53,302 nt of DNA, from contig NW_019091369.1 in NCBI RefSeq assembly GCF_001949145.1, forward strand, positions 3,193,548 to 3,246,849. The letters run 5' to 3'. The position numbers were made by a program, and so were the translations under genes. Below, piece by piece: positions 9,792-21,832 of the stretch (positions are counted from its first letter, which is position 1; each line of letters begins with the position of its first letter). The DNA is from Acanthaster planci. Its lineage: Eukaryota > Echinodermata > Asteroidea > Valvatida > Acanthasteridae. A model generated the notes under the pieces. It worked only from the letters and a program-made list of their open reading frames with translations, ran no database searches and had not been told where the DNA came from.

Positions 9792-10638
9792 GATCATTGC
9801 TGGCAATATTCTCTCTATCGCTGTGACGCGTCGTGTGACCAACTTAGCTGACAGCACCAAGGTTCTGATGATGACGATGGCCGCGTCCGACCTGTTCATT
9901 GGTCTGTTGTCATTTTTCTTTGGAGTCGCTTCGGCATTAGACAGATGGCCGTTTGGGACAGTTGGATGTACGCTAGCCTCACACTGTATTATCATTGTTA
10001 TGTTTATGTCCGTATACTCCCTCATTGGTCTGAACGTTGACCGGTACATCGCTATCACTAGGCCTTACAAGTTTCCCGTGTGGTGCAGCAAACAACGTAC
10101 TGTAATTTCTGTAGCCATTGTCTTACCTTTGGCCATATTTGGTTCAATGGTTCCACGTATAGCTGGACAACACATCGAGTACCATTCAGCCACTGCCACA
10201 TGCTTCTACACCTACACCTCTGATACTATTAACATAGTGGTCATGCTTATAATCATGGCCATTCCAACACTAGTCATGATACCCATTTATTACCACATCA
10301 TTCGAATCAGCCGACTACACGAACTGCGTGACAATCCAAACAATCAAGGTAACAATGTTCGAGACAATAAAGCTCTGAAAGTGTTCCTTATGGTCACCTT
10401 GACATTTGCCATTTGCTACTCGCCAAACTCGCTCCTGCGTGTGGTGGAAGTTTCAGCTAACTGGACCAGTCCAGGCTGGCTCCAGTTCCTAGCTGAGTGG
10501 CTGTTGGTTGCTAACAGTGCTTTCAACATCTTCATTTATTGTCTCTTGAACCAGGCTTACCGTCAGATGGCTAAACAAATTATTGGAGAGAAACTCCTGT
10601 GTTGTAAAAGAGCTGCTGTTGAGCCAGTAGACATCTAA
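9706..10638 (+). CDS. Class A GPCR, array 1 copy 4 (most divergent)
   Basis: Complete intronless receptor of 310 residues with the shared start M-A-D-V-L-P-D-S-F-G and all landmarks at the same positions as copy 2: D62, C88, D112-R-Y, P187, C237-Y-S-P240, N274-I-F-I-Y278, C299-C300. It is the most diverged copy in TM2-TM5 and in the tail, which ends V-D-I. The residues lining the outer half of TM3 and TM5 differ most from the other copies, which could mean a different ligand (inference). Translation may be affected by the upstream overlapping ORF at 9678. Confidence 0.92.
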   Translation: MADVLPDSFGLSPLLIALRTCFIIFLTMLIIAGNILSIAVTRRVTNLADSTKVLMMTMAASDLFIGLLSFFFGVASALDRWPFGTVGCTLASHCIIIVMFMSVYSLIGLNVDRYIAITRPYKFPVWCSKQRTVISVAIVLPLAIFGSMVPRIAGQHIEYHSATATCFYTYTSDTINIVVMLIIMAIPTLVMIPIYYHIIRISRLHELRDNPNNQGNNVRDNKALKVFLMVTLTFAICYSPNSLLRVVEVSANWTSPGWLQFLAEWLLVANSAFNIFIYCLLNQAYRQMAKQIIGEKLLCCKRAAVEPVDI

Positions 10639-13600
10639 CAACAAACTGGCTGCATCATTTGACTAAACAGAACCATTACAGAACCAACCCTGAACGAGTT
10701 AAAGCATCGTGCAATGTCTGGCGGTTTTGAGACTACATGTACATGTATGTGTATACATGGCAGGTCATCGCATCAGCACATTTTGATTTGAAGCGAAGGA
10801 TTAAGCCGCACTAAGCAAGACTACAATTCATCAAACACTTCTGCTTTCTATCCATTATTATGCAGAGTCTGAGAAATGACCATATCATCGGTGTTTCACG
10901 AAGTGACAAAAATCTGGAATATCAATGATTTTTCCATCTTGAGTTTTTTTCTGTCATTTTATTTCCTTTGACCCAAAGAACAAATTAGCAGAGTTTCAAA
11001 GCAAAATGTTGTTTACTTTCCTAGTAACTGTAAACAAACGAACAAAAAGCTTGGTCTCTACAGTATGTTTCTCTGTTTTTACTTAGTGACAAAAAGTCAC
11101 ATCGTTAGATAGACAAATAAAACAATATACTAAATTCCTGTAGAGTCTGTGTGTGTACACATGTGTGCAAACTATGTTGACATTAACACCTGTGCAAATG
11201 TAAGGAAATGTAACAATTTTATAAAGTGTGTATAATGCAATAGGAAAAAAATAACAACCTGTTTTCACGACTTTTATTAGTTTTTTATTGATGAATTACT
11301 CTTTAATTAAAACAAGGTATCAGCAACTAAGTATGGATTAGGATTTTTCAAGTCTTACATTTCATGACTTTGTAAAAAAATTTCCTCAATTTCCTCAAAA
11401 CTGATTGAAAATGTGTATATTGAAAAGGGTAGTATTTTTATACGCGTTTATCTTGGATTGTCCATTTGGCAAGTTTTTGAGGTTTTTGTCCCTTCGTGAT
11501 GTTATAATCACACAGAAGTGCCTCGGCTTGCTACTGAATGAACGAGCATGGTACTCCAAACACTGACCAATACATAGCCATAACAAGGACCAATGTGTTT
11601 CCTACGTAGTACACCATGGGACTCGTTAACATTCTTGTAAAACTACATGAGCATGTACTGCACAATTGCTGCGACCTTCGTGTAGTTCAATATTAGAGTT
11701 ATAATGTATACTGGTATATGTATCATAGACGTATGTATGTATGTATTTGGAAATGTGCTCTGTATTACATGTACATATATGTGACTTCTACATTGTGCTG
11801 TTGTCGTAAGTGACTATGGTGTTCCCTTTTTTCTATTATATGTAGTCACAAAGCGCAGAAAGAGAATTCAAAGTAGTTGAGTCTAATCTGAAGCCTGTAT
11901 ATCTGCACAAAAAGTCAAAATGTGTGCAATTAATCAAATCTTCGTACATATACACGTACAGGTACATGTACACACATGTACACCTGTAATGATGTCATAC
12001 ATAATGCTAATTAATGGCTACAGTTACTGTACATAATGTACATGTATGTATGTGTGTATTAAATAAAGAAATAGAAACAGCTACAAAATAAATAAATAAA
12101 CCCAAAATTAAATTATACCTTTCTTGAGATGAAATTCCAATTCCACATTCATACTGTATGTAGAAATGGAATAAAATATACAGATAAAATACATACTGTA
12201 TATGTAATGTCTTATCCTCGATTCCTAACCATAATACAAAATATTAATCGTGATTATTTGTCACTTGAATATCATATTCTTAACGGTAATTTTTACTGCA
12301 AGTCCACAGCTTATAATAATCCTGTTTCAAACTGAAAAGGCCTTTGTATTCAGCATTCCAAGCTCTTGCAACTATCAAACTGGGCTCCTTGGAAGTAAGC
12401 CACAGCACAGTGTGAATGAAGACCCTCAACTTACATAAGTAGAGCTTTGCTACAGATGTACATAAAAAGCCAATTCTCATTTAAATACTAAACCAATACA
12501 AACATCAGAACCAAGCAGGCTTAAGTCTGTATCCCCATGGATGACAAATCAACTAAACCAATCTAGTCCATGCCAGACACTGAAGTGATGTTTTCCTTTT
12601 GGCTTTTACAATTTTTTTTTTCAAAACTAAGGATGAAGTACGAGTTTGGAACAAACACGGCAGCCTGGCTGCAGTATGGAAACCAAAATTAAAAATCAAA
12701 GATCATGCTACAGTAGTGGTTGTGAAAAAGTGGCAAAGTTTTGCTAAGTGCTCCTACATTGCACATGTATGTAACAGGAACACTACTTATCAATTCGTGC
12801 CCCTGGACAAGTGCAGTTTTCAACCTGTATACATATCGACAAACTGAGCTGAAATCTTCCACTAACACAACATGTACCCAGTATGCATACAAGACCATTT
12901 CATAAAGAATACGGCTGAGTCAATTCAAATAGGTCACTATTCGAATATTTGACTTTCAACTCTATCAAATATCTGAATATTCAGTTGTACCAACCGGCAG
13001 ATTGTTGATGAAAAAACCACATATAAAATCAGTTGCAATTATGCACACAATTGTACACTGTACATGTAATCACTACGATGGCTTCTCACTTGCAGGACTA
13101 TCTCCAGCCACAATTTAGCAAGATTTAACAGATGAACAATACTTCTTGCCCTGTCTGAAATATCGATTCCTTTTAAATTCTTTTATGAATAATTTAATTT
13201 TTAAATCGTAAGATATTAATTCAGTTGCTTTTTATTTGAATCTGCTTTAAACAAGCCTCCATAGTGCAATTTTTCACATTTTAAACAAAAGAGCATACTC
13301 CCTAGCTTTTCATGAATTTTGCATACGAATATTCAAATTTGAAAAATAATATTTGAATATTTGATAATCGATCAGATAATCGGATCTTCAGCACAGCCCC
13401 AATAAAGAAGTATGCCAAGAATTGAAACCAGTCAGTTTGTAAGACTGAATACTGGAATTTTCTCAGAATCTGCAAACAAATTGTAGTTGTATCATGTAAG
13501 CAAATGACTTTGAGAGGAACCTTGTAGAGTCATTCTATCTATTCACAATACATACATGTACATGTATGTGCATGCACACATGTACATGGACATTATACTC

Positions 13601-15640
13601 TGAAACAACTTCTCTGTACAATTACTAATGCCCATGACAACAGGCAGGAGGCAGACAAGAATTTACATCCGTTCCACCTACATGTACATGTAACACAAGG
13701 ACCATTTTTTGCATACTTCTTGGGACAGTTTTGTTGCCCCAGTAAAACAGACCAATGACCAAAAACAGACAAGAAAGAGAGGAACTTGGAAGCTTAGCAA
13801 AGTACCAATACTTGTATTCCATTTAGATATATCAGGAGTAAACACGCTTTCCAACCGGTCTTTGCCAAATTGCTTGATTTTTCCGATACACGAGTAGAAT
13901 TTGAATCGTGTACATAGTAATGTGACTCACACAAATATTGAACTCAATTGATGTCTGCATTTGTGTAAAAGATGTCTTGCAGGTACATGTATGTCCATGT
14001 ACAGGTGTTTGTACAAATGCAAAATGAAAGGGAAAAATGTCTGCCGAGTCTCTCTGTGGGTACATGACCTCAGACACGTACATAGGTTGTGCTGTATCGA
14101 CTTTTAAAAGAAATCTCTCACTGACACTGCCTCAAGGAAAAAACAGTGAAACGGTCGATGGCAGTTCCAATCAAATGGAAACTGACTCTGTAAAGGAGAG
14201 ACACTCAAAGAGAAGTGCTGTATATGAGAGAAGAGAATGGAAGGAAAAAAAATCAATGTATCGGAGAGTGGACAAGGACAACGGCAGATTGCTATCCTGT
14301 TGATAGTTCTCAGCTTTGTTTGGCAAGCCAGGAGTATTGATTGAAAGTCAAAGAGGCCGTGACACGGCATAAGAAACATTGCAGAAAAATATCACGTTTA
14401 ATGTTTTTAAAAAATGTGACTCAGTTCCTAAGCTTGCAAACTGATCAGAAAGTTAAAAACATCAAGGCTGATTGTGACAATTTTAATCTTTTTTATGACC
14501 TTACCAAGACAACTCTCAAAATAATCACAGCAGAAAAAGAGATTCATGAGATTTTTAACAAATAAACATGCGGGTTGACAGACTAAAGAGTTCAAACAAA
14601 AGATGTAACATGTTTTAAGAATTCTTGAGGGAAGTATGTTTAGTAAAGTTACATACAACTTCAATCCATATTACAAAAACGTTAATGTTAATTGTTATGG
14701 CTTGCAACTGCGAAAAATTATGGAAGGTTACATTGTCATTAAAAATGAAGTTTGTTTAAGATCTGAAATACACTGTAGCCCTGTCATTAAAAATCCTAAA
14801 ACTTATAAGAATTTTGTTTCACTACATTTTCATATATATTTGAGTAAATGTAGCTAGCTAAAGACATCGCACCATTTTATTTTTAAAACAGGTTATTTTC
14901 TGAAATGATTTGTTAGTAATAATATTGAGTTTATTGAAAAATTTAAACACAGGATGAGCTTGAAATGCACATCACATAGCCTCATAGGCCTAGGAGGCCT
15001 AAATGACGAATAGCCGCTGCTTTAATTAAGTCACGGTGTACTGGCCTAACTAAACTACTTCAATTAACCAATCATTCAAGCACAGAGCAAGGACGATTTA
15101 AGTAAGCAACAACCCTCCCTGTCAGTCAGAGGTAGTAGTCAGGTACGTCGTGCATGCAAACATAATCGCCCGTACGAATGCAGCCAGCTGCCGGCCGGTG
15201 CGATGTGACGTCCACTGCGAGTAGTACCGCCTACGATGTTGACCGTGCCAATCAAGAGGTTTAAAATCAAACATTACGCAGTAAAATCAAATAACCTTGA
15301 TAACATACCGCTCTTGAAGTCTCCCTGATCTCGCATGGTGGATCTCAGCTCACGAAATCATGTTGGAGTTATATTTGGGGGCTAGTCACTCTCGATCTCC
15401 CCTCGTCGTTAAGGTCAAATTTTCGCCGTTTGCGTAGCTGCACTAGTCTTTGATGCGGATGCAATTTTCCAAATCACGGCTTCTTTGGCAAACGGCTGCA
15501 TCGTGTATATTCAAACCACTGATAGGTCCACATATTCAATATAAACGAAATTCATCCCATGCTTGAGTCAATTAAATATATTTGCTAATTTTCAGCAAAA
15601 ATTATATTTTTATTGAGCAACAAAGTTCCAAAGTTGGAAT
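10639..15640. other. Gene-poor AT-rich interval between GPCR array 1 and SKA3
   Basis: About 5 kb. I see no gene with homology or splice structure. It holds scattered ACATGT-type palindromic tracts (for example near 10735, 11960, 12035, 13550 and 13675), AT-rich stretches, and a possible degenerate element at 12910-13400. Open frames are short and without recognisable motifs. Confidence 0.6.
12910..13400. repeat. AT-rich element with ATTCGAATATT-like arms, possible degenerate MITE
   Basis: The left part holds actattcgaatatttgac and the right part has aatatttgaatatttgat followed by aatcgatcagataatcgg and cagcacagcccc. These look like inverted, decayed terminal regions of a foldback element. 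Exact ends and a target duplication were not found. Confidence 0.3.
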
Positions 15641-15672
15641 AAATTGAAGCCAAAACCGATACGAGACCAAAA

Positions 15673-15679
15673 TATAAAA
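15673..15679 (+). promoter_or_regulatory. Possible TATA box upstream of SKA3
   Basis: TATAAAA about 205 bases before the SKA3 start codon, followed by a GC-rich palindromic stretch (gctagcgctagcgc). Position is compatible with a start site near 15700 and a 5' UTR of about 180 bases, but nothing proves it is used. Confidence 0.3.
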
Positions 15680-15760
15680 ACCCTGTCAGACGACGCTAGC
15701 GCTAGCGCGCTGCTGATCAGAAAGACGAAGAGGGCGCCCTTCCCTTAAAAAATCTAGCGC

Positions 15761-15775
15761 GGCGGTAACTTCAAA
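15761..15775 (+). promoter_or_regulatory. CDE/CHR-like cell-cycle element upstream of SKA3
   Basis: GGCGG (15761-15765), a four-base spacer, then TTCAAA (15770-15775), the reverse complement of the CHR core TTTGAA. Cell-cycle genes repressed in G0/G1 by the DREAM complex often carry a CDE (GGCGG-like) four bases from a CHR. A palindromic ggcgcc lies 30 bases upstream. Spacing and GGCGG match the known layout; the CHR orientation is inverted. It lies about 110 bases before the ATG of a mitotic gene. Confidence 0.4.
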
Positions 15776-15883
15776 TCGACATGAATTGAGCCAGGTTTCG
15801 TTAGCAATTTTATCATAATCTGACGTTAAAATGATCTGAGGCAGGCTCTTTCCTAGTCTCTAATTGAATATAAGGAAAAAGGG

Positions 15884-18800
15884 ATGGAGAAGGAGAATTT
15901 TTTCACCAAACTTCGCCGTGTGGCAACGTCTACAGAAAGCGAAACGACAAGATTGAAGATGTGCATGGAGAAACCAGCTGCGGTTAGAACAGCTTCAAGT
16001 TCAAATTATCACCATGGACAAGAAGGATCGCTGGCCAGCTCAAGGCTTGTATTGAAGGAGATGCAGTTTGATGCACAGAAAATGAAGGTATCGAAAGAAT
16101 ATACTTTTGGTTCCCAAAAGCAGAAAGAATGATGTGTCCAGCTCCCACTTTTTCATCATTTCATGTTGTTTTACCATCTGACCATGATCAACACATCATG
16201 ATGTGGCATGATGTCTGGATACCCAGAGAGGGTGTTCTTTCATCCTTCAAAAAACATTTTTCCATATCTATTAATATCTCTAAAAGACTAGACTAGACTG
16301 GTCAAGCCTTGAAGATAACCGGAGGGTCGTTAGATTATCTCCGATGTGTCGAATTAGCCACAATTTAGTTGATATAAAGTGGGAAGATCACCTGTGTAAA
16401 CCCTCTAGAACTTAGAAGCACCAGACGACACCATTGCTTATCATTTATACAAATAGCAGCAAAATCAACTACTTATGCAGACAGCTTTTTTCCCTGGACA
16501 ATCCCTCACTGGAATAGCTTGCCACACAATATTCTGGACATAGATAAGTATGACTCCTTCAAATTCGCACTAAGAGATCATTTTCAGTGATTTCATAGCC
16601 CACCCAGCACCAGGTCTTTAGGTCATCTTTGATGTGGTGCGGATACCTGTTTTATCAGAGTCAAGAATCCAGATCCAGAATCCATTCATAAGCCATGTAA
16701 GCCAATTTTGGACTGAAAAAAATCTCCATTCCAGTTTTGTTGGTTAGGGGGCTTAGTCGAGCCCCCTTTCTCTTGAAGTTGAGTCAGGATGTACCATTCT
16801 TTCTGAAGGGATTATATTAGCAATAGCAGACCTAATTTAAAACTCCTGCACTTTGCCTACCTTCATGAACTTACAGTAGTTGTCATGGTTGTGGTATGTT
16901 TGGGGGAAAAATAGGAAAAGCTTTACTTTATACCCGCTTTCCCATCCTTTGACCTTTTTTCTTTAAAGGAAAAAATACTAGAGGCCTAGCCCGCTGTTCT
17001 CTTGTCTTTTCCTTCACTTGGGTAGACCCAAGGTATAGTGAAAAATTGCATGCATGTGTGCCTTTTCTTGAGCAGGAGAAAGTCAACCAGCAGTTGAAAG
17101 AACTCAGTACTTCATCAGACTCATTTGAGGAGATTGTAGATGCCTGTCAGGGTCTGTGTGAGGTCACACAACAGCAGCTGACCGATCTTGAGACGCACCT
17201 GGCACAATATGGATATAAGAAGTACCACAGGAAGGAGACACAACATGTGCAACAAGGTTATTACTTCCTGTGCTTCAGTGACCCCCTCTCCCTTAAGTTG
17301 ACCTCTCACAGGGACATAGCCATTAAAATTGTACGGTACCCTACCTGTGTGTTCCAAATGTGAAAAAGAAACAAACCATTTGCCTTTGCTTCACTTATCC
17401 TCTTTGAGGCTGTTAGGCACATAAGGCTGTTAAACTCTGCTTCCACTTTTGCCTCCCTTGTGCACATTGCCTTCCCCAATCCAAGTCATTTCTCCACCTT
17501 AGTTTCTGTCCTTTACTACAGTCCTCCTCATGGTTGTTTTTTGTCTGCCAACTTTTCTCTTTCCGGCTGCCATGTCAAGGCAGTCATACTGGATTGATGC
17601 TTGGCTTTCCTCAGAATACAAACAATCCAGTTCCTTCTTTTGACCTGTTCACTTGCAGTTTAGGTGTAATTGTTGAGTTCATCCAGTGAAATTATATTTG
17701 GCAAAGAAATTGTGAACCCTTCTTCACACGCTGGTACTGGAAGGAATCTAACCCAGATTCATCACCTTTGTTCATTACTGAAGTTTGCAACTTGCAGTTA
17801 ACTATAATTCTATAAAATGTGTCCTGTATTTCTCTTATCCTTTGCTTGTGTACATGAATCACTTTGTGAAATGTTATGTTAATTTCCTGTGAATAAATTA
17901 AATATCTCCTTTCTTTTTTTCTAAAATTGAAGGCAAAACGCAGAAACAAGACAAGGAGAATACTGCACCTGAAACTCACCCAGAAACAGTCAAGGACACT
18001 TCCAGCACTGAAGAAAAGATGTATCCTTTTGGATAGAGAAAGTGTCACTTGAGCTTGTAGTTAATTGTATTTTTATTTTGAGAGATAAACAATAGTTTCT
18101 CCATATGAAACGTTGGTATTGTTGTATGCTACTTTAGAAGTTACATGTACTTCCTGAGCTCAGATAATCTTAGCCCCTCCACACCAACCAAAGTCCCTTC
18201 CTCAGCTCCCCCTGTAGACCCCAACAAGACACCTCAACTGGCAGATTTTGGCATCAGTCAATGGACAATTGACCGACTGGCTCATGTGGGCTTGAATGGC
18301 ACACCACAAGACTTGAAGACGGGGGGTTTTCCTGGCTCTCAGTACGGAAGGTAGGACAAGGCTCAAATTTGCGAGGAATTCCCACCACATTATTTCCATG
18401 GAGGGGTTTGGGAAAAACTGCTTACTAAAAGAAGAAAAATTTGTCTTTTTTTTGCTCACCTTATAGTGTTACCTCAGCCATACCTAGCCATGTCTACCCA
18501 TCAACCCCCCAGCAGCAATCCCAGAAGCCGTGGCAACGTACCCCCTTCACAAATCGGACCATCCTTGTCACCCCTGGCTTGTTTGGTGATCAGACCATTC
18601 CCACCGAGACACCCCAACAATTCATTGGTGAGTTAACCTGGACCTTTTTGTTCAAGTGGGTGAAATGATCGTTCCAATTATGCTGGAGTCAAACAGATCA
18701 CTGCAGCAATGTTTATGTCAGTGTTGGTGTTCAGAAATAGTTTTTTGTAGAATGTACGTCACAAACTGGATGAATATCATTGACTTTTTGTGGTTTGAAT

Positions 18801-21755
18801 ATCATTGACTTTTTGTGGTTTCACAGTGAGTAAAATCTCTCATGAATAATAAGTGGATAAATAGGATTGACGTGTAGTCATAAAACCCTTCTAACATTCA
18901 AGATTTGTGTTTTGTAGTTTTGAAGACGTCAAATTTGTAAGTGTGGGAACAATCATCGAAAAACTGGATCATTAATCCTGAATTGGTTTTGTTTTTATCC
19001 AGATTCAAAGTCTTATCTCCTGGACTCCCCAGTCCCACCAGTGCTGATGTCAACGCAGAAGAGCTGGCCCATAACCTCTGACCTCAGGGTCACAAGTCGA
19101 CGGAATAATGATGTGATTAGTCCTGAGCCAGAGCCTCCAACTGTCACAATGTGGGCTGAGGTAACATTCAAGGACGAGAAACAGAAATTTAAAGTGACTT
19201 TGTTTTAACTGAGGCAGTTTTGACATAGTTTCTATTTTTATCATAATTTTCAGTGATGTTTTTGTTCCCAGCATATCCCTCTTCCAGCACCCCCGACGCA
19301 GCTGCACGTCCCTCCTAATTCGGCAGACACAACACCCCCCATGCCCCTGTGTCTAGCATCCCAGGCCACCCAGGCTCCAATGCCAGCAGAGCCTGCTTGC
19401 CTGGTGGACAGGTTCACCAGTGAGCCCTTGCTTCCCTGTGAGCCGGTACAGCTGTACCATCAGTTCTCCACCAACAAGATGCCAACAGAGCCCATTCAGC
19501 TCACAGAGAAGTTTGCCCGTCCGTCAGAGCCTCCGGCCGAGCCAGTGCAACTTGCAGAAAGGTTTGGGTCGGAATTCCACCTCCCACAAGAACCCCAGGT
19601 TCTAAATGGTAAGGGCCACATCCACATTACTCTCAACCTTGACAGAATGACACAAGTTTCTTACCCTACCACCCACCAGTTAATCCAGGTCAGATTAGAA
19701 CCAGTCAACAAGCTCTTGCAATCTTAGCATATAGCACATATTCCATTAAGTAAGGGGCAAGCTCAAGTGACATCAGTTTGTGGACCACTGGTCTATTTTC
19801 CCTGGTAACCTGTGCACAAAATAATATTCTGGGTACCAGGCAAAAACAAACCAGTGTTGACAAATGGTGGTCACTCGAATTTAAAAGTTGAAGTGTAGCC
19901 TAGTATTCTGCCACAAGTCGTTGGACAGCACCAAATGCAGAGTATTATCCAACTCTATCAAGAATAATGAGACCTGAATCATTTTGTCAAATTCCAAGGA
20001 AGGAATGAGTAACAACTATTAATTTAAATGTCAACTTTTTGGATCTGTCTGTTCGTAACTCGTAACTGACTTGAGAGAGGAAACTCTTCTTTTTTCTCAA
20101 TCCTCAAAAAAAATTATTTTTTCTGGAGGCTCCTTGTTACCAGCTGGCTCAGGCGGTGGTCAACCTTCACAACCGGCTACTCCCAAGGGTCATCAACGAC
20201 TGGCCACACTAGCAATGGAACATGAGATGCCACAGACACCTGAACTGACTGTGACACACCAAAGGTAACATCCAGACAGACAAATGTTGGTTTTCTGACC
20301 AAATTGGCTCATGGTCAGTAAATTGTCACAGACATATAAACTCACTGCTACAAATGCATGAAATGATTCTTTGCATACCATTTTCCATTGTATCTGAAAG
20401 GTTCCTTGAAATCAAGCCAACTTCCGGAGAACCGGTCTCTCAACCCCCTAGGGTATCAGCGGATAGCATTCCATTCCCCACACTAAGTAACAGTCATGAT
20501 GACGTGCCCAAGCCACCTGTCCTACAGAGTATGTACTCTGAAAACCAAGTAACGAAGGCTGGATTGGAAGCTCAGCAAACTTCAGTTGCGAATGGGTAAG
20601 GGTAACATTGGACACAAGCAGTATTTGTGTGATTCATGAATTCAGGGAAATTTTGTATCCTTCATTGTCATGGTTATTTATTGCCACGAGAGAGCAAAGT
20701 GTAAATGAAATGAGACAGATGTTGCTGTTAGTCTCCCAAATAACAGGCAATAGAGGGTTGTCATAGCTGCCATCTTGCAGGCCAGGGCTATTGTTTCACA
20801 TGGTATGCACCAAGGAGGTTTCCCTGTGGAACAAAAGAACTGCCTTGCAAAATGGCTACCACGCAAAGCCTCTATGCCTCCATTTCCTCAGCAAAGTTTC
20901 CTCTCTTTTTCTGTTATTTCTTTTTTTTGATTCAGCTCCAAATACTCAGTTACTCCCGTGACAGATGCAGAGTTTGGACAAGTCGCTGATTATCTCCAGC
21001 GTCTGTTTCCCCTGGATGTCATCAACCAGAAGGTAGCCGACATCAATGCCATGCTGGCCCAGAACAAAGGTAATTAGAAACTAAATACACGTATATTGGA
21101 AACAGATCATAGCCTCCAAAAAAAAATGCTCCCGAGCACCCCAGCAAATATTCCCCTGTAGCATTCATGTCTGTTGTCTGGTACAGAGAAAAATCATACC
21201 AGAGCATATAGACCAGACAGGCTGCTCACACAAATGCCGAACACTTTACCCCCAGAATCTTTCATATTTCTTTGCTGGGAAATGTTAGAGTCCTCCGCAT
21301 CTAACAGTACAGCAGCTTGACAATTTGAAAAAAAAAAATGATCAGCATAGGCCGCTTGTAAATGTGAAAAGGCATATTTGAGCAATGGATGCTGGTCACT
21401 TTTCCCTAGTAACCTGTAAACAAAGTTCATCCTGGGTACCAGGTAAATCACAAGCCATTTACAAATGATCATTGCTTAAGCTAGCCCTTACGAGCCGGAG
21501 TTTGTCGGAATCCATCAAAATTTGGGGTTGGTCGTGTCAGGGATTAAATCATGGCCAGGCATTATTGTTTTTTTTCTTTCCCTTTGTTATGCATGCAACT
21601 TACCAGGTGTCAGCTTCCTAAACGAGGCAGATATGCAGGGGCTCCAGCTGGGCTCCAAGACCAGGGCTTTCTCCCTACTGCTGGCTAAACTCAGGCGGCT
21701 CAGTATGGGCAAGAAACCAGACAGTGGGGAAATGGTCTTCTACGTCATCAACTGA
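15884..21755 (+). CDS. SKA3: Spindle and kinetochore-associated protein 3, 11 coding exons
   Basis: SKA3 is a subunit of the SKA complex (SKA1-SKA2-SKA3) that couples kinetochores to spindle microtubules with Ndc80. Exons by splice sites and phase: 15884-16087, 17076-17256, 17933-18020, 18138-18350 (18174 is an alternative acceptor in the same phase), 18467-18627, 19003-19160, 19272-19608, 20144-20264, 20401-20595, 20936-21069, 21607-21755. The join is open throughout and encodes 646 residues, against about 412 in human. Residues 1-128 (exons 1-2) form the predicted helical N-terminal part that pairs with SKA1/SKA2. T189-P-Q-L-A-D-F-G is the conserved PQLxDFG motif and is the strongest identifier. 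The middle is proline-rich with many S/T-P sites, consistent with CDK1 control. Residues 375-448 hold a tandem EP-x-Q-L repeat. The last ~90 residues are a conserved-looking helical tail. Converges with PDSS2. Confidence 0.87.
16303..16590 (+). mobile_element. Decayed LINE fragment (C-terminal end of a reverse transcriptase ORF) in SKA3 intron 1
   Basis: From 16308 one frame reads L-E-D-N-R-R-V-V-R-L and then S-H-N-L-V-D-I before an in-frame stop. After a frameshift another frame reads S-F-F-P-W-T-I-P-H-W-N-S-L-P and ends at a stop at 16588-16590. The order (RR..RL, then a LVxI stretch, then SFFPxTIxxWNxLP close to a stop) is typical of the extreme C-terminus of non-LTR reverse transcriptases of the CR1/RTE type. 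It is a dead 5'-truncated copy. Confidence 0.7.
19389..19608 (+). repeat. Intra-exonic 16-17-codon repeat in SKA3 exon 7
   Basis: Units begin with E-P at residues 375, 392, 408, 425 and 442, spaced 17, 16, 17 and 17 residues. The pattern is E-P-[VI]-Q-L-x-x-x-F followed by a variable acidic/proline segment; the first unit reads E-P-A-C-L and the last is partial and ends at the exon end. The DNA is diverged between units, so the duplication is not recent. Confidence 0.8.
19796..19850. repeat. Short dispersed repeat with self-complementary ends
   Basis: In SKA3 intron 7: ttttccctggtaacctgt, then a spacer, then tgggtaccagg. A second copy lies at about 21397-21442 in the last SKA3 intron with the same order and spacing. 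The two halves can pair (cctggtaacc with ggtaccagg). Probably a small foldback remnant. Confidence 0.45.
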
Positions 21756-21832
21756 CCGCTCATCAGTGGTACATCCTATTTGTTTGTTTGTTTTTATCGT
21801 AATGTACCCCTAGGCATGTGACTGGATTAGAT

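Noticed and set aside
14037-14857. Several 70-90 codon frames in the region before SKA3
   Set aside because: Low-complexity, lysine/asparagine-rich translations on both strands with no motif or splice support.
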